Shown piece after piece: positions 8,791 to 20,454 of a stretch of DNA of 64,000 nt (its first letter is position 1; the number at the start of each line of letters is the position of its first letter). A program made the position numbers and the translations under genes. The notes below the pieces were generated by a model. It had not been told where the DNA came from. It did not search any database and worked only from the letters and a program-made list of their open reading frames with translations. The DNA lies in NCBI GenBank assembly GCA_900660155.1, contig CABFPE010000211.1:566360-630359 (forward strand). The letters are read 5' to 3'. This DNA is from Hofstenia miamia. Its lineage: Eukaryota > Xenacoelomorpha > Acoela > Hofsteniidae.

Positions 8791-11451
8791 ATGTTATTCA
8801 AAACATTTTTAACTATGTCATCCAGGCGCATATGTACTATTAAAATAAATTTTAAAAAGTCGTTCTTTATATCTCTTATAATTTTCCTGTTATTAGCGGT
8901 AAATGTCATTGAAACTAATCCCGGTCCGATCTTAAATTTTGAATCATACATCAAAAAATTGAATACCGGCTCAGATATAGTGAATTATGTACATTTAAAT
9001 TTTCAGAATCTAAGCATTAAAAATTTCGAATATAGGGAATTCATTTCAAGCTCTAAAAATGAATTAATTCTCGCAGTTTCCGAAACTTGGTTAAAAAACG
9101 AAGATCTAGATAGCTCATGGAATGTTAATGAAACTTATGCACTATTTAGAATGGACAGAATTTTTAACAAAGCGTTAGGAAAATCCAAAGGTGGAGGTGT
9201 ATTATTTTTAATCCAAAAAGTCATTTAATCCCAAGATACGCAACGATATTAAGAGTAGTAACGAATCAAATTTTGATAGTTTATGGGTTGAAATTAATAA
9301 TCCAATCAAAAATTCACGTTTTAAAAAGCAGTGATTAAATGTTTCCTACTGTCCGCATAAGAAGTTATCTAATTATTTTATTCAACAACTAGAAGACGAA
9401 TTATCACTTGCTTGTGCTGAAAATAAATACTTAGTATTTTTCGTATATTGGAACCTAAATTATTATAATGCTAATGACCAATATAAAATGGATCTGTTTC
9501 TGAAGACATTTAATTTAGTATTGGCCAATAAAACATTACCTAGCAGAATGACATCATCGAGCAGAACACTAATCGACTACATTATACTAGCTGAGAACAA
9601 TAATCTATATTATGAGTATAGTACTTCTGAATGCCCATTCTCTGACCAGTTTTACATCTATCATATTTCAAAGGTCTCATTCAGCCTCAAAAAATAACAT
9701 GAAATGGATTAAAACTCGTGATAAATGTATTGAAAATATTAATAATTTTAAATTATCCCTCTCATCAGAAAATTGGTTTCAATTTAAATGAAATGCTTGA
9801 AAACTTTTTAAAAATTTTTTAATTTTATCTTAACAGATTTTGCCATGAAAAAAAAATAATGGTTAAATCCAGTACAAACTCCAAAGCAAACAATACTTTT
9901 CCTAATAAACCTTGGATAACTGACACTTTCAAAGCATTGATTCGCGAAAAGAACAAAGCATATAAACATTTTATAAATTCTCGAACTAACAAGAACTTTG
10001 CTGCCTATAAAAAGGCCAGAAATGCCTCGAATATTGAATCTCGTAAGGCATTCGACGAATTCATTAAGAATGAATATTCGCCCCTTACAAGTGAAAGTTC
10101 AGAATGGAAGCTAATACAAGAAATCACAAATTATAAGCGATCAAAATCAAACTCAATTGATGTGATAAAAGATCAGAAAGGAAAAAATCTTTCTGACAAT
10201 TTAGAAATATCAAATGAATTAAATATGACTTTTGTTAATCTAGGAAAATACAATGGCCCCCTCGTTAAGTACGAAAACGTTTCACGCAAAAATTTCCGCT
10301 TCTCAACTAGTTATGAAATTATTAAGTCAATCAATAAGCTTAAAACCAACAAATCAAGCAGTCCCTCAAGCATTCCCTCATGGGCCCTTAAAATTACTGC
10401 AGACATCATTGCAAATCAATTAAATTTTATCTTTATGAATGCATAAAATTTAATCACTTCCCGGATAATTTAAAACTTGCTCACATTACACCTATTTTTA
10501 AGAAAAACGATCCATCAATTGCCACTAATTATCGGCCAATCTCAATTACTTCTCCAATAAGCAAAATATTTGAAAGATTATTATATAATCAAATAACTGA
10601 ACATTTAAACGCAATTTGGATTTCGCAAAAATTTCTCAACAACCGAACCACTTGATGGTAATAAATTTGTAGCTATAGCTTGGTTAGCCTTTGATTCGAT
10701 TAATCATAACATTCTAATTGAAAAACTATCTTATTTGGGATTTTCTAGTAATAGTAAGCAATTGATTACTAGTAACCTCAATCAAAGATTCCAAAAGTTA
10801 AATTAAATGATATTTTTTTCAGAATGGTTACCGGTTTACAGTGGGGTGCCTCAAAGTACGATTCTATGTACTCTTCTTTTTTGTATTTATGTAAGTGACA
10901 TGCATTCTATAACTAATTGCAACTTAATCCAATATGCCGATGACACTAGCATTTTCAGCGATAATTCATCAATGCACCTAGCAGCGGAATCTATAGAATT
11001 GAATTGTAACAAAATGTCAAAGTACTTTTGTATGTACAAGTTGAATATTAATGAAGCTAAAACCGAATTTTGTATTTTGCAGCCGAATAAAAGCAATTAC
11101 GATGTTTCCGCAGTGACTTTAAATATAAATAATATTAATATTCCTATTGTGGACACTTTCAAGTACCTAGGAGTAACTATTGACTCAAAGCTAAAATTCA
11201 ACTCTCACATCAATTTAATAGTTAGAAAATTTGCTATAGGTATAAGAAGTATGACACTAGTAGTTAGGCAATTACCACCTTGTGCAATAATTCAATTCTT
11301 CCTTGCTTTCATCATGAGTCACCTTAATTACGCAAACATTTTATTTACTGACCTAAGCGAAGTGCTTTATAAAAAACGTTTTGCAAGATCTTTTCTTCCT
11401 TTCTTTTATATTTGTGTAACTAACAATTTTTATATAATAAGGATATGTTGA
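8791..11451 (+). pseudogene. LINE ORF2: 2A-like leader, endonuclease, reverse transcriptase
   Basis: ORF2 starts with a basic and then hydrophobic stretch (FFISLIIFLLLAV) ending in NVIETNPGP (residues 38-46 from the ATG at 8791). It continues with the endonuclease (VHLNFQNLS, ELILAVSETWL, ALFRMDR, then GGGVLF), a decayed WNLNYYN block (9448-9474) and a DYIILAENN block. RT follows: a linker (9859-10446) with KTNKSSSPSSIPSWALK, NYRPISITSPISKIFERLL near 10527, SGVPQSTILCTLLF (motif B), QYADDTSIF (motif C, about 10930) and TFKYLGVTIDSKL. Stops and frame shifts separate the endonuclease, linker and RT blocks, so it is inactive. Confidence 0.8.
8890..8928 (+). other. 2A-like (NPGP) ribosome-skipping motif
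   Basis: The codons for VIETNPGP lie at 8905-8928, right after a hydrophobic leader. The consensus of 2A peptides is D-V/I-E-x-N-P-G-P; only the first Asp is replaced (Val). 2A-like sequences at the N-terminus of CR1-type LINE ORFs, sometimes merged with a signal peptide, are known from sea urchin and other invertebrates. If active, translation would skip between Gly and Pro and release a leader of about 45 residues. Confidence 0.6.
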
Positions 11452-11469
11452 TTCTATTAAACATTGATT

Positions 11470-12420
11470 AAATAAGTTACACAGAGGTTTCAATAATATA
11501 CCTATAGCACCATTTTTTTGTTTATTTGTAAAATTCTACTAAGATAATATAATAAATCTTGGTTTAAAGGGGTCATCATGTGTTCTAGCATTGCGATGAT
11601 AAAATGTTTAAACTTTGTATTTAGATTGTCGTCCATTAGTAGTTCCACAAATCCTTAATTTAAAATATTATTGATTGTCATTTGTAATACATTCACCATT
11701 ACTTTATAAGAAATGTCATTTTCTTTAAGACTTAAAAAATTCGAAAGAAATTACCATTGTTGCATTTAAAATGAGTTATCTAAATTATGCAAATATATTA
11801 TTTATTGATCTAAAAGATATTTTTTATAGAAAATTTGATATTCAATTAAGATGTTTCAAAGAAAAATTCTTCAAGAAATAAGCACTTTATTTTTAGGTCT
11901 ATCCATTTCCCAAGACAATTTAAACATGTTATAAACGTTTTTTAACTTAAGAAATTACCACCTTATAATACTATTTCAATTCCTAGGTTTGTTTATAAGC
12001 AGAATTCCAGGTCAAAGCACTTTATTTGCGCTAAATATAGAAAAAAAGTTTGAAGCAATCATTCATTAATACTGCTATTCGAACTTGTAACTCATTAGCT
12101 AAACAGATAAAGAACATTGAAAAATTGCAAGCTTTTAAGAAGCAAAATAAAATTTTCCTTAAGCAGAAGTATATCTAGGGTAAAGCATGGTTAGGATACA
12201 AATTCTACAATAATGATTATACAAAATCTCGTTTTTGAAATCTTTATAGTAATTTATCCTTAGCCGAGTAGGTATATTGTATATAGTGTTTTATTCTATT
12301 GTATGTATTTGTATGTATATTTTGTACATTTCATGACGCTATTCAGATAAATTTATCAGTTTCAAAATGTTAATATTTATCTTATGTAATGATAAAACAA
12401 AGTGTTGCGTTAGATATTTA
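11470..12420 (+). mobile_element. LINE 3' coding debris, related to the CR1-like copy
   Basis: Near 11770 the sequence encodes MSYLNYANILFIDLKDIFYRKFD, cut here as MSYLNYANILF then IDLKDIFYRK. It is a diverged repeat of MSHLNYANILF-TDLSEVLYKK at 11310-11370 in the upstream element. Around 12050-12175 it encodes SFINTAIRTCNSLAKQIKNI and KLQAFKKQNKIFLK, a typical LINE ORF2 C-terminus. Stops abound. This is either the displaced 3' end of the same element or a second copy of its family. Confidence 0.6.
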
Positions 12421-13020
12421 GGTTGATATTGAAAAAGAATTAAAATTTGATAATTTTTTTAAAAAAAGATGCAAAAATGGATTCTGGCGTTAGATACTTA
12501 TACCATCTCATAAATTTAGGCCCAGATAATGATGTCCAACAATTATTATTATAAAAAAAGTTAGGGAATATATTGTCGCCGCTGTATCAAGTATAATTTA
12601 ATGTAGCTTAAAAAAATTAAACATCAATATATTTTCTATCAAATTCCTTAAAATAAATTGACAATCAAACAAATTTATTATGTGGCAATATTTTTCATTG
12701 GACAGCGACTAATGTTTGAAATGAATTAGAGAATGAGATTAGAACTGAAAAAATTATAAGCAAATTAGAACAAAACTTAAAAGCGATCTTTTATATTGAC
12801 AAAACACAATTGGAGACACAGGCATGCAAAACTCATTTACCGACTACTTCCACTGACCTCATCATTTTCAACGCATAGACATAAAATATCATTATATATT
12901 AAATATTATACACTTGTAGTTATATTATTGTATTATACTGGGAAATATAGTGATTTGTATTACATTACTCAAAATAGTCGCCCGTCCAATTTCAAAGTTT
13001 CAAAATTTCAATTTTGACTA
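12420..13020 (+). mobile_element. LINE 3' end, same family as 20700-21370
   Basis: This stretch matches 20740-21370 in order: a segment with GATTCTGGCGTTAGATACTT against GGCTTCTGGCATTAGATACTT, then ATATATTGTC(G/C)CCGCT, then TTGACAAAACACAAT(T/C)GGA and the downstream tail. The related copy is preceded by an RT YADD-like block, which identifies the family as a LINE. Divergence between the copies is considerable (I estimate 20 percent or more by eye), so both are old. Confidence 0.6.
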
Positions 13021-13990
13021 TTTTTACAGTAAGTAGCAGTTATTTTATATAAATTCCCGTTTACTCTTTTGCTGTATTATTGTGTATTCTATTCTACAAA
13101 AATGATTGTTTACCTTTCTGCGATGTTAAATATGTTACGAACTGTTACAATCCGTGATATTTTTGGATAATTAGCCAACGTATTTTACTAATAAGAATAC
13201 TTACGATTTGATATATTAAAAGAAATAGCATACAATTTTCAGCACAAGTAAAAGTTTGGTTAGTTAAAGAAGAAATTTGATTTCAAGTAATATTTAAATA
13301 ATTAAATGCTTTTACCTAACTTCTATATGTTACTTATTTCTTACTAGGATTTGAAATTGCTTTACTAAAAATAGTCAATAAATATTTCATCAATGATGCT
13401 AATCTAGAAGGTATAGGGGAAATAATAAACAAAATTTTATATGTTAGGCTATGAATTTTTGCACAAACAAACTCATTGGAAAATAAACTAGCTGCAAACA
13501 TTCAACGAAGCATATACCATGGAGCCAATAAACGCAATAAAATTGTGGAAAACTGACAATTTCGTTACTTGTTAATTAAATATTTGCTAGATGCTAGGGC
13601 ATCCATTTTAGGAAAACCCTAAAATTAATATGAATATTGAAAATGGAATTCAGAAAATTTAAAACATTAATAGGATTCAATGAAGTTACGAAAATAAAAT
13701 TACAAAATATCTACTCAACTACTGTCTCTTATACACATCAATCGATAAATTATAAAATTGCACTCGGGCTAAAAATATGTAACAAAACTAAAACAATTAC
13801 AAATAATTTGATAAAATAATCTGAGCACCCAACCATTAAAACTAACACTATTAACAATTATAAAATAAAAATATCTGGTTTAAAATTGCACTGCATTCAA
13901 AAATTGAAATGTCAAGCGATTTATAAGCTAAGCGTTTAAAGCCGATGTGCAAAACGTATTTAAATCATTGAGAACTGATGACATCAGAAG
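13020..13990. other. No gene seen
   Basis: AT-rich spacer between LINE debris and the 3' end of the reverse-strand kinase gene. It probably contains the kinase 3' UTR on its right side (the stop codon is at 13996-13998). The forward open stretch at 13637-13819 is AT-driven and shows no domain. Confidence 0.5.
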
Positions 13991-13995
13991 TCACA

Positions 13996-16473
13996 TTAAA
14001 AAACGTCAAAGTTATTCTTTTGAATGTTGTGAGCCGTAAGAGGTCCGCTGATAGGAAAACCATCCCTATGATAATGGGGAGATTGGGGTGAAACGCTGTT
14101 ACCATGTGAGGAATGAGTATTGTTATTAACAGGCAATATATTTGGACGTTGAACAGTATTTTCCCGATAAAAAGACACATGTGGACCTGACACGAGGATA
14201 CCATTTGGCAGCTGATTTAAAGTACGCGCTCGTTTGAATTTTCCCATGGCGACTGAAGTCAGAGCCTCTCCGGCATCCAAAAGTACTCTGTGAATTTTCG
14301 AAAAACCTTTCTTTGATGATCGAGTGTTGGAATTTCTTTCTAGAGTAACACAATCCGATGAACTTGCCCGACTTAATTGATATAAAGAAGCATCCTTTTT
14401 CTTGGTTCTTCCTAAAGTAGCAGAATTATACTCATTAAATTCTTCAACCCCATTATAGATATTATTTCGTTTTTTCACTGAATTGGGACCCCAAGTTCTA
14501 GACTTATTGACTTCAGGATTGCAAAGAGTTCTGTACGATGTGGTTTGAGTATTTGTTGGGTCATACTGGACAGATATTACATGTTGAAACTCACGAGGGA
14601 AGCTAATATTTGAACTACTTATTTGTGAAAATTTTGGACGTTTTTTACGCTTCTTTTGTGATTTTGTGCTATTCTCAATAAGCGGCATCAAACTTGCTTT
14701 AACTAAATCTAATTCACGACGTTGTATGATTCTTTCACGCTCAGAAACCTTTTCCCATAATAAATAAGNAGTCAGAGCCTCTCCGGCATCCAAAAGTACT
14801 CTGTGAATTTTCGAAAAACCTTTCTTTGATGATCGAGTGTTGGAATTTCTTTCTAGAGTAACACAATCCGATGAACTTGCCCGACTTAATTGATATAAAG
14901 AAGCATCCTTTTTCTTGGTTCTTCCTAAAGTAGCAGAATTATACTCATTAAATTCTTCAACCCCATTATAGATATTATTTCGTTTTTTCACTGAATTGGG
15001 ACCCCAAGTTCTAGACTTATTGACTTCAGGATTGCAAAGAGTTCTGTACGATGTGGTTTGAGTATTTGTTGGGTCATACTGGACAGATATTACATGTTGA
15101 AACTCACGAGGGAAGCTAATATTTGAACTACTTATTTGTGAAAATTTTGGACGTTTTTTACGCTTCTTTTGTGATTTTGTGCTATTCTCAATAAGCGGCA
15201 TCAAACTTGCTTTAACTAAATCTAATTCACGACGTTGTATGATTCTTTCACGCTCAGAAACCTTTTCCCATAATAAATAAGCCTCAGCATACATATCAGT
15301 AGCGTTCTCATACTGACGAATTTCTTCTTGAAGGACCTCACTGTCCAGTTGATTCCACCAAGACTCCCGCATGAAGAAAAAGTCTGAATCGTAATTTTCA
15401 TCAGTTAAAATATTTTCAATTAAAATATCCAATTGATTTAATACCATTTCTATTTTCCAACGATTTTCAGGGTTATCCATCCAACACCCTTTAAAAAGGT
15501 CGTATAAAACTTGATCTTCTTGTGGTATTGGCAATCTTTCATTATATTTTGCGATTCTGAAACTAATGAGACTAGCGTCATGATGTTGAAAAGGCTTGCG
15601 ACCGAAAACTAATTCCCATAAAACGACACCATATGCCCAAATATCACTGGCTTTGGAATAATTACTACTAAAAATGACCTCTGGGCTCATCCATTGAGAA
15701 GTTCCCTTTTGTATGTTTATTTCTGAATTATCACAATAAGATGTCATTTTGGATGCCAAACCGAAATCAGTGATTTTTAAAGTTTTGTTTTGATATATTC
15801 CAGCAGAGACTGGTTCTTTGATTAGAACATTAGCTGATTTTAAATCTCTGTGAAGTATACAAACACCACAATCACCATGCAAATATTTGACACCCGATGC
15901 AATTTGCTTGGCCCATTCTAACAGGATTGATGGTGGAATGTCGAAATTGTTGTAGATGATTCTATCCAGACCACCACCAGCGCAGAAATCCATTAATAAA
16001 CAATAAAATGGATGTTCAAAGCAAACTCCCAAAAGACCTACTATATTCTTATGCGATAAAGTAGAAGCTAAATTAGCTTCATGAATTAAGGATTTCTTAA
16101 CTACATTGGGATCTTCAGAAACGCTTACATTTAGAACTTTGATAGCAGCAATAGTATCTTTAAACGTTCCCTTAAACACACTACTAAAGCCACCAACGCC
16201 TATTAATGAGGAATTTTCGTAGCTGAATTCATCTCGCCTAACTTTTAGTTTAGCATCAAATTCGATTAATGATGAGGGAAACACACCCAATTGAGTGCCT
16301 TTTTTGCCCACCCACCATCCTTCACCCCCGGCAATGTTCTCGTCTGTAGACAAAACTGCGACTACATCGCCTGCCTTTAAAGTCAGTTCATCATCAGCGC
16401 TGCCTTCAAACGAAGCATTTACCGTTAAATACGGATTATGCAACAAAGAGGCGTCAGATGTATCATTGGACAT
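13996..16473 (-). CDS. Mixed-lineage kinase (MLK-type MAP3K), assembly-disturbed
   Basis: Cytosolic Ser/Thr MAP3 kinase that in the MLK family links Rac/Cdc42 to JNK and p38 cascades. Residues 15-72 form an SH3 domain (ALYDY-like start degenerate; GWWVGKKG and GVFPSSLIEF clear). The kinase domain is 87-350: glycine loop GVGGFSSV (92-99), Lys112 in AIK, HRDLKSANVL (208-217), DFG (236-238), MSPE (262-265) and a C-lobe with DIWAYGVVLWEL. A heptad zipper-like region (about 375-425) and a basic patch (KKRKKRPK) follow, then a CRIB-like motif ISFPREFQHVISV (452-464), which in MLK1-3 binds Cdc42/Rac. The coding region appears intronless. It reads as 825 codons, but a 513-base repeat around the N at 14769 duplicates about 171 of them, so the true protein is near 654 residues. 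The Ser-rich tail is unconserved. The start is the first Met before the SH3. Confidence 0.9.
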   Translation of the reverse strand: MSNDTSDASLLHNPYLTVNASFEGSADDELTLKAGDVVAVLSTDENIAGGEGWWVGKKGTQLGVFPSSLIEFDAKLKVRRDEFSYENSSLIGVGGFSSVFKGTFKDTIAAIKVLNVSVSEDPNVVKKSLIHEANLASTLSHKNIVGLLGVCFEHPFYCLLMDFCAGGGLDRIIYNNFDIPPSILLEWAKQIASGVKYLHGDCGVCILHRDLKSANVLIKEPVSAGIYQNKTLKITDFGLASKMTSYCDNSEINIQKGTSQWMSPEVIFSSNYSKASDIWAYGVVLWELVFGRKPFQHHDASLISFRIAKYNERLPIPQEDQVLYDLFKGCWMDNPENRWKIEMVLNQLDILIENILTDENYDSDFFFMRESWWNQLDSEVLQEEIRQYENATDMYAEAYLLWEKVSERERIIQRRELDLVKASLMPLIENSTKSQKKRKKRPKFSQISSSNISFPREFQHVISVQYDPTNTQTTSYRTLCNPEVNKSRTWGPNSVKKRNNIYNGVEEFNEYNSATLGRTKKKDASLYQLSRASSSDCVTLERNSNTRSSKKGFSKIHRVLLDAGEALTXYLLWEKVSERERIIQRRELDLVKASLMPLIENSTKSQKKRKKRPKFSQISSSNISFPREFQHVISVQYDPTNTQTTSYRTLCNPEVNKSRTWGPNSVKKRNNIYNGVEEFNEYNSATLGRTKKKDASLYQLSRASSSDCVTLERNSNTRSSKKGFSKIHRVLLDAGEALTSVAMGKFKRARTLNQLPNGILVSGPHVSFYRENTVQRPNILPVNNNTHSSHGNSVSPQSPHYHRDGFPISGPLTAHNIQKNNFDVF
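14257..15281. repeat. False tandem duplication inside the MLK gene
   Basis: 14257-14768 and 14770-15281 are the same 512 bases, separated by one N at 14769. The duplication repeats the zipper-to-tail coding region in frame (513 bases including the N). Identity looks complete by eye, and the N marks a scaffold join, so this is most likely an unmerged contig overlap and not a biological duplication. Confidence 0.9.
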
Positions 16474-16483
16474 TAACAGCTGA

Positions 16484-17570
16484 ACATTAACATCAACTAA
16501 ATGTATTGATAAACAATTAAATTTGATATATTTTCAAAAAATATTAAAAAATATTTGATCAAAATAAAACAGGCTTTATTGAGGAAAGTTGAATATGGTA
16601 TATATATTTGCTAATCATAAACAGTAATTCCCAAATACCGCAGATTTTAACTTCGAAATTTCAACTAACTTCGACTTATCAAAAACCTACAGTAAAGTTG
16701 CACAAACTATATCTTAGATACTTCTAATGCTAAAATGGAAAAAATTCAATTGGTAGTTTTTTTGACAGATTTCAAGCCAAATAAAATGCATTTAAAAATT
16801 TCCAGTAATTGAAATTCTAAAAGGCTCAATTTTCTCATTGCAAATTATATAGTCATTAAATATTCTGCAAAATCACGTCACTGAAACTACTAACTTTACG
16901 AAATTAAAATTCTTTCGCTTACACACAACAAATATGTTCTAAAGCTCTTAAACACAGGCATAGGAAAAAGCGTATCGCTTACTTTCCTCGGTCACATTTT
17001 AGTCCTTTAAAATATTTAAGCGCAGGAATTTTGGAATTGTCGCAGATATTTTTCTCAGCAAAGACCCAAGGGAGATCCCATACACATACTGTCATTCGTT
17101 TCTAAATTGAGCCATTAAAAAGAAAAGAACTGTAATTTCAAAAGTTCTTTGAAAGTATTCAACTCGATTTCGATTTTTTTTGATATGTGATATCAAATGT
17201 CGTATGTATCCGACCATGGCTCAATTTGCACTGGAAATTGTTTAAAAAATCTTACCAATCATGATTGGACACAAAAGAAAAACAAGTTGATAACAAATTA
17301 ATAGTTTTATATGCTCAAATTTGAAATCATCATACATAATTTTCTTCAAGTTACTACTTCAAAATTACCAAGCATTACATTTATAGAAATTAAGATGAAA
17401 CATCATATAAACAAGCAAACCAATACTTTTCAAAGATGACATTTATTTTGATACGAGCATATATAAATTATTCTGTAAAGTAGGTTATAATTTCATAAAT
17501 ATATTTCCGACGATGATCAATAAAAGATCATATTCTATAAAAAAATGCATTTTTTTAAAAATTAATACTA
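16484..17570. other. Upstream region of the MLK gene, no gene seen
   Basis: This should contain the promoter and 5' UTR of the reverse-strand kinase gene. I see no coding exon. No core promoter element can be called with confidence in such AT-rich sequence. Confidence 0.4.
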
Positions 17571-18840
17571 CATTGTGTTGGTGAAACGAGATATTCAAAT
17601 GTCATTAAAAACAATTTCCTTTTCCTTAGAGTTTTTAAGTAGCCAAACAAAAGCTAGAAAATGAGTCTACAATCATAGAATGGCGCCATTGATTATGCTT
17701 ATCTAATCTCATATATGTAATTCATGTTTTGAACAATTAACTCATTATTTAATTGCTAGTTACTGGTGACTGAATGACGTGGAAAGAAGAGTGTGTCAGC
17801 CAAAGAGTGTACAACTTCTATGCTATTAATGCAAACAAACCGAATCATTTTACAGTAGATCATTTTAAAGAAAGTATATCTCAATCAACTGTTTATGACA
17901 TTATTCAACGTTATGAGAAAAATATGAACATTCAACGTAAAAGTGAAGAGATTGAGTAATATGATTAACCATAAATCCGGATTGTCGCAACGATCACTTG
18001 GCAGAAAATTTAATTGCTCACATCAGCATATATCAAAAACAATTAAGAACAAGACAACCATTAAATTTCTGAAAAGAATCCCAAGTCGTTCAGATATTCA
18101 GAGAAATGTTATCAAAGACGCTTCAACTATCTTTAACGAAACTTCAACAGAAAATGCTGGATCTTGGATGATGATGATGAGTCATACTTCACGTTCTCAA
18201 ATACCATTAATAATAAAAATACCTGGTGATGTCAAATATACAAAGAAAGCTAAATATGAAAAGAAATTGATGGTCTGGATAGCCATTTCGCCAATGGGAA
18301 GCCATACGTTGTTCCTTCCAAAATGGCAGTTGACTCACAAACATTTAAACAAATGTTTACGTTATAAATTAATGCCTTTTATCGAAGAACATCATTCATG
18401 TCAAAATTACCTTTTTTGGCCGGATTTTGCATCATTACTCAAAACTTACATTATCCTTTTTAAATGAGAACAGGATCAGTTTTGTAGCTAAATGCTATAA
18501 TCCACCTGCCGTTACTGAATGCCGACCAATGGAAGATTTTTGGAATATACTTAAAGACAAAGTATATGACAAAAGCTGTGAAGCTGTTTCTCTGTCTCAA
18601 CTCAAGTCTAGGATTATTTATAGCCATGGCATGATATTATTGTATTGCACATACTGCGGCCAATAAATGTATTTGATTTCTATTCAAATTAACTTGAAAA
18701 ACCGCTTTGCAGTAAAACATTAGTTCACAACTTGGTCTTGCATTGTTATGCATTTGCTTAAAAACAGAAATGATGCATCTGAATACCTTAAAATAAGCCA
18801 TTTCAATGGATTAGATTTAGACGAACATAACACAATTTAG
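17571..18840 (+). mobile_element. Tc1/mariner-superfamily transposon relic
   Basis: The transposase coding region spans 17774-18666 in at least three frames. The N-terminal helix-turn-helix part reads FKESISQSTVYDIIQRY; the second reads KSGLSQRSLGRKFNCSHQHISKTI. Catalytic region: LDDDESYFTFS (first Asp, about 18160-18195), KLMVWIAISPMG, FWPDFAS (second Asp, about 18418) and NPPAVTECRPMEDFW (third acidic residue, about 18500-18545). About 37 residues separate the last two, and the WPD-LAS / PPxVxExRPIE wording matches an invertebrate mariner lineage. Possible ends are CATTGTGTT at 17571 and the imperfect inverted AACACAATT near 18829. Frame breaks make it inactive. Confidence 0.75.
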
Positions 18841-19044
18841 ATAAATTTTTCGGAAGTTTTTTCAATAACGAATTGAATTGTGAGGTCGTTTCCCAATGAT
18901 AAGCAATTCAAAAACATGCAATAAAAGAAAATTCAAGGAAAAATATTTCTCTAGGCCTATATACACCATTATGTGTGTGGTGAAATACAACGGACCCTTA
19001 TATATGAAAGTCAAGCCACACCGGACCATTATATGATATGTACA

Positions 19045-19326
19045 TTATATTATAACATAAGAATCATAAATTGTGAACGTTTGAATTTGAATTAAAGTAA
19101 CTTGCATATTTTGCAAGGTCATACAAGCAATATAGTCTCTTATTGCGATAGCTAAGATCATGTCTTCAGCAAAACAGCTTGAAGTGCTGTCAATTATCAT
19201 TATGTGATTTGATGCACTATTTGTAAATTCATTGACAAAATACTTCTCAATAATGTCAAAAAAGATTTTGACGTAGACTGCATTGGTAAGTTTTATGACA
19301 TTTTGGGTGTGGAAGGATAATACCAC
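19045..19326 (-). mobile_element. pogo/Jerky-type DDE transposase relic
   Basis: The reverse strand is open for 93 codons. HIMIIDSTSSCFAEDMI then IACMTLQNMQVTLIQ resembles the DDE_1 block of pogo/Jerky/Tigger transposases (pattern: I-x-D-x-x-x-S-H, then LPPNxTHLIQPxD). The second catalytic Asp (IID) is present. The His after Ser and the QPxD third-Asp block are not conserved, so it is a dead fragment. No ends were found. Assignment is by motif memory only. Confidence 0.45.
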
Positions 19327-19429
19327 ATTAGCAATTTTAGTTAAATATCATTTAGCTAAAGGCATAACGCGCTTAGGATTACAAACCAACTGATCCATTT
19401 TTATGACTATGAGCAACCGGTCGGGCACG

Positions 19430-19605
19430 ACCCTACCCCGGGAGATCCCCTTATTGCGAAAAATTATAGGCCAATCTCAATAAGGCACACTTTTAGTAAG
19501 TTATTTGAAGAATTACTGGACATTCAAATCAATCAACACCTTGCATCTGAGAATATCTTTTAATCTAAACAAAATGGTTTTTCGAAAATAGAAAACAGCG
19601 TGTTT
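19430..19605 (+). mobile_element. LINE RT fragment (fingers block)
   Basis: The stretch encodes AKNYRPISIRHTFSKLFEEL then LDIQINQHLASENIF, matching the NYRPISI/SKIFE block of CR1-group RT. It appears to continue after 20455 with GTVLGPIL and IADD, interrupted by a different LINE (19640-20450). Confidence 0.65.
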
Positions 19606-19639
19606 TAATGAGCAACAAGAAATCTTGATTTTAGCCCAA

Positions 19640-20450
19640 CCAAAACATGTGGTATTTCTTTTTCTGTATCTCTCTCTCTCTCTCTCTCTCTTCGAATCTG
19701 CTTCTCGCTGTGAACTTTTCTCTTCATCATACTAATCTTTTAGTTCAACTTGCTGCAAAATTAAATTGGTCTGGTCATGTGTCCTTGCGCCTCTGCAAAG
19801 CTAATTCATCAATCTTTGCTCTCTTCCGCAATGCTCCCTTTAATTCCACGGCTGCTGTGAAACAGTTTGTTCAAGTCCATTCCTCACACCATTCTTTTCT
19901 ACGTTTCACCCTGGTAGTGGCCTTCTCGTTCCTTGTTCCACTCTATGGAACGCTTCCAGAAGCGTGCCTGCAAATGATCTCTACCTTGCAATACAAAGAC
20001 GCTTTTCTCAAATTCTCTACTCTCCTAACGCTAACCCTGTCACTCTAATTCCATGCATGTGATCTCCTGTTCAATCGCTTGCTCACTTGCAAATTGAACC
20101 TCGATCCTTTTGATGTCATTAAGTTCTCTAATTCCCGATCCACTCGGTCTGATGATTTTGTCACTTTCTCCATATCGTCGTCCCAAGAAACATTGCACCG
20201 TTCACTCATTTTTCAATCGTGCTGCTAATTACATTTTAACTCTCAACTCTTCAACAGCCATTGATTTCTTCTCCCCGCGCCAAGACTCAAGTAATCTTTG
20301 CTATCTTTCCTCTTTGCTGAGCCCTTCTCCAAATTAGCCTAGACTTCCTCTGCTCTTACTTTATCTCCCATGACTGTCCTCGCTGCCGTAAAACTTGACA
20401 TGTTTTTTTGTAGTATCTGCCTTCAGCGGCTAAATAAAGTCAAGGCACAG
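19640..20450 (+). mobile_element. Second LINE, 3' end, inserted in the first
   Basis: This segment is visibly less AT-rich than its surroundings. Its frames contain WSGHVSLRLCKANSSIFALF and RNAPFNSTAAVKQFVQ (19770-19880), then FERFQKRAC-like and PLQYKDAFLKFS pieces: the C-terminal region of a LINE reverse transcriptase. It ends with CTTCAGCGGCTAAATAAAGT near 20420-20440, a 3'-tail-like sequence. The RT of the flanking LINE resumes right after it. It is 5' truncated with several frame changes. Base composition suggests a younger or different family from the neighbours. Confidence 0.6.
19669..19691. repeat. (TC)n microsatellite
   Basis: Pure TC dinucleotide run at the left side of the inserted LINE. 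Confidence 0.9.
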
Positions 20451-20454
20451 TGCT

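Larger units (their letters stand above)
7300..11460 (+). mobile_element. CR1-group LINE with esterase ORF1 and 2A-like motif
   Basis: Two-ORF non-LTR retrotransposon. ORF1 (about 7639-8555) has an SGNH-esterase pattern. ORF2 (about 8791-11451) has endonuclease and reverse transcriptase blocks, with an NPGP motif near its N-terminus. Several stops and shifts make this copy inactive. The L2-like element upstream has a different ORF1 and clearly different RT sequence, so the two are separate families. The start near 7300 is a guess; the coding end at 11451 is followed by other LINE debris. Confidence 0.8.
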
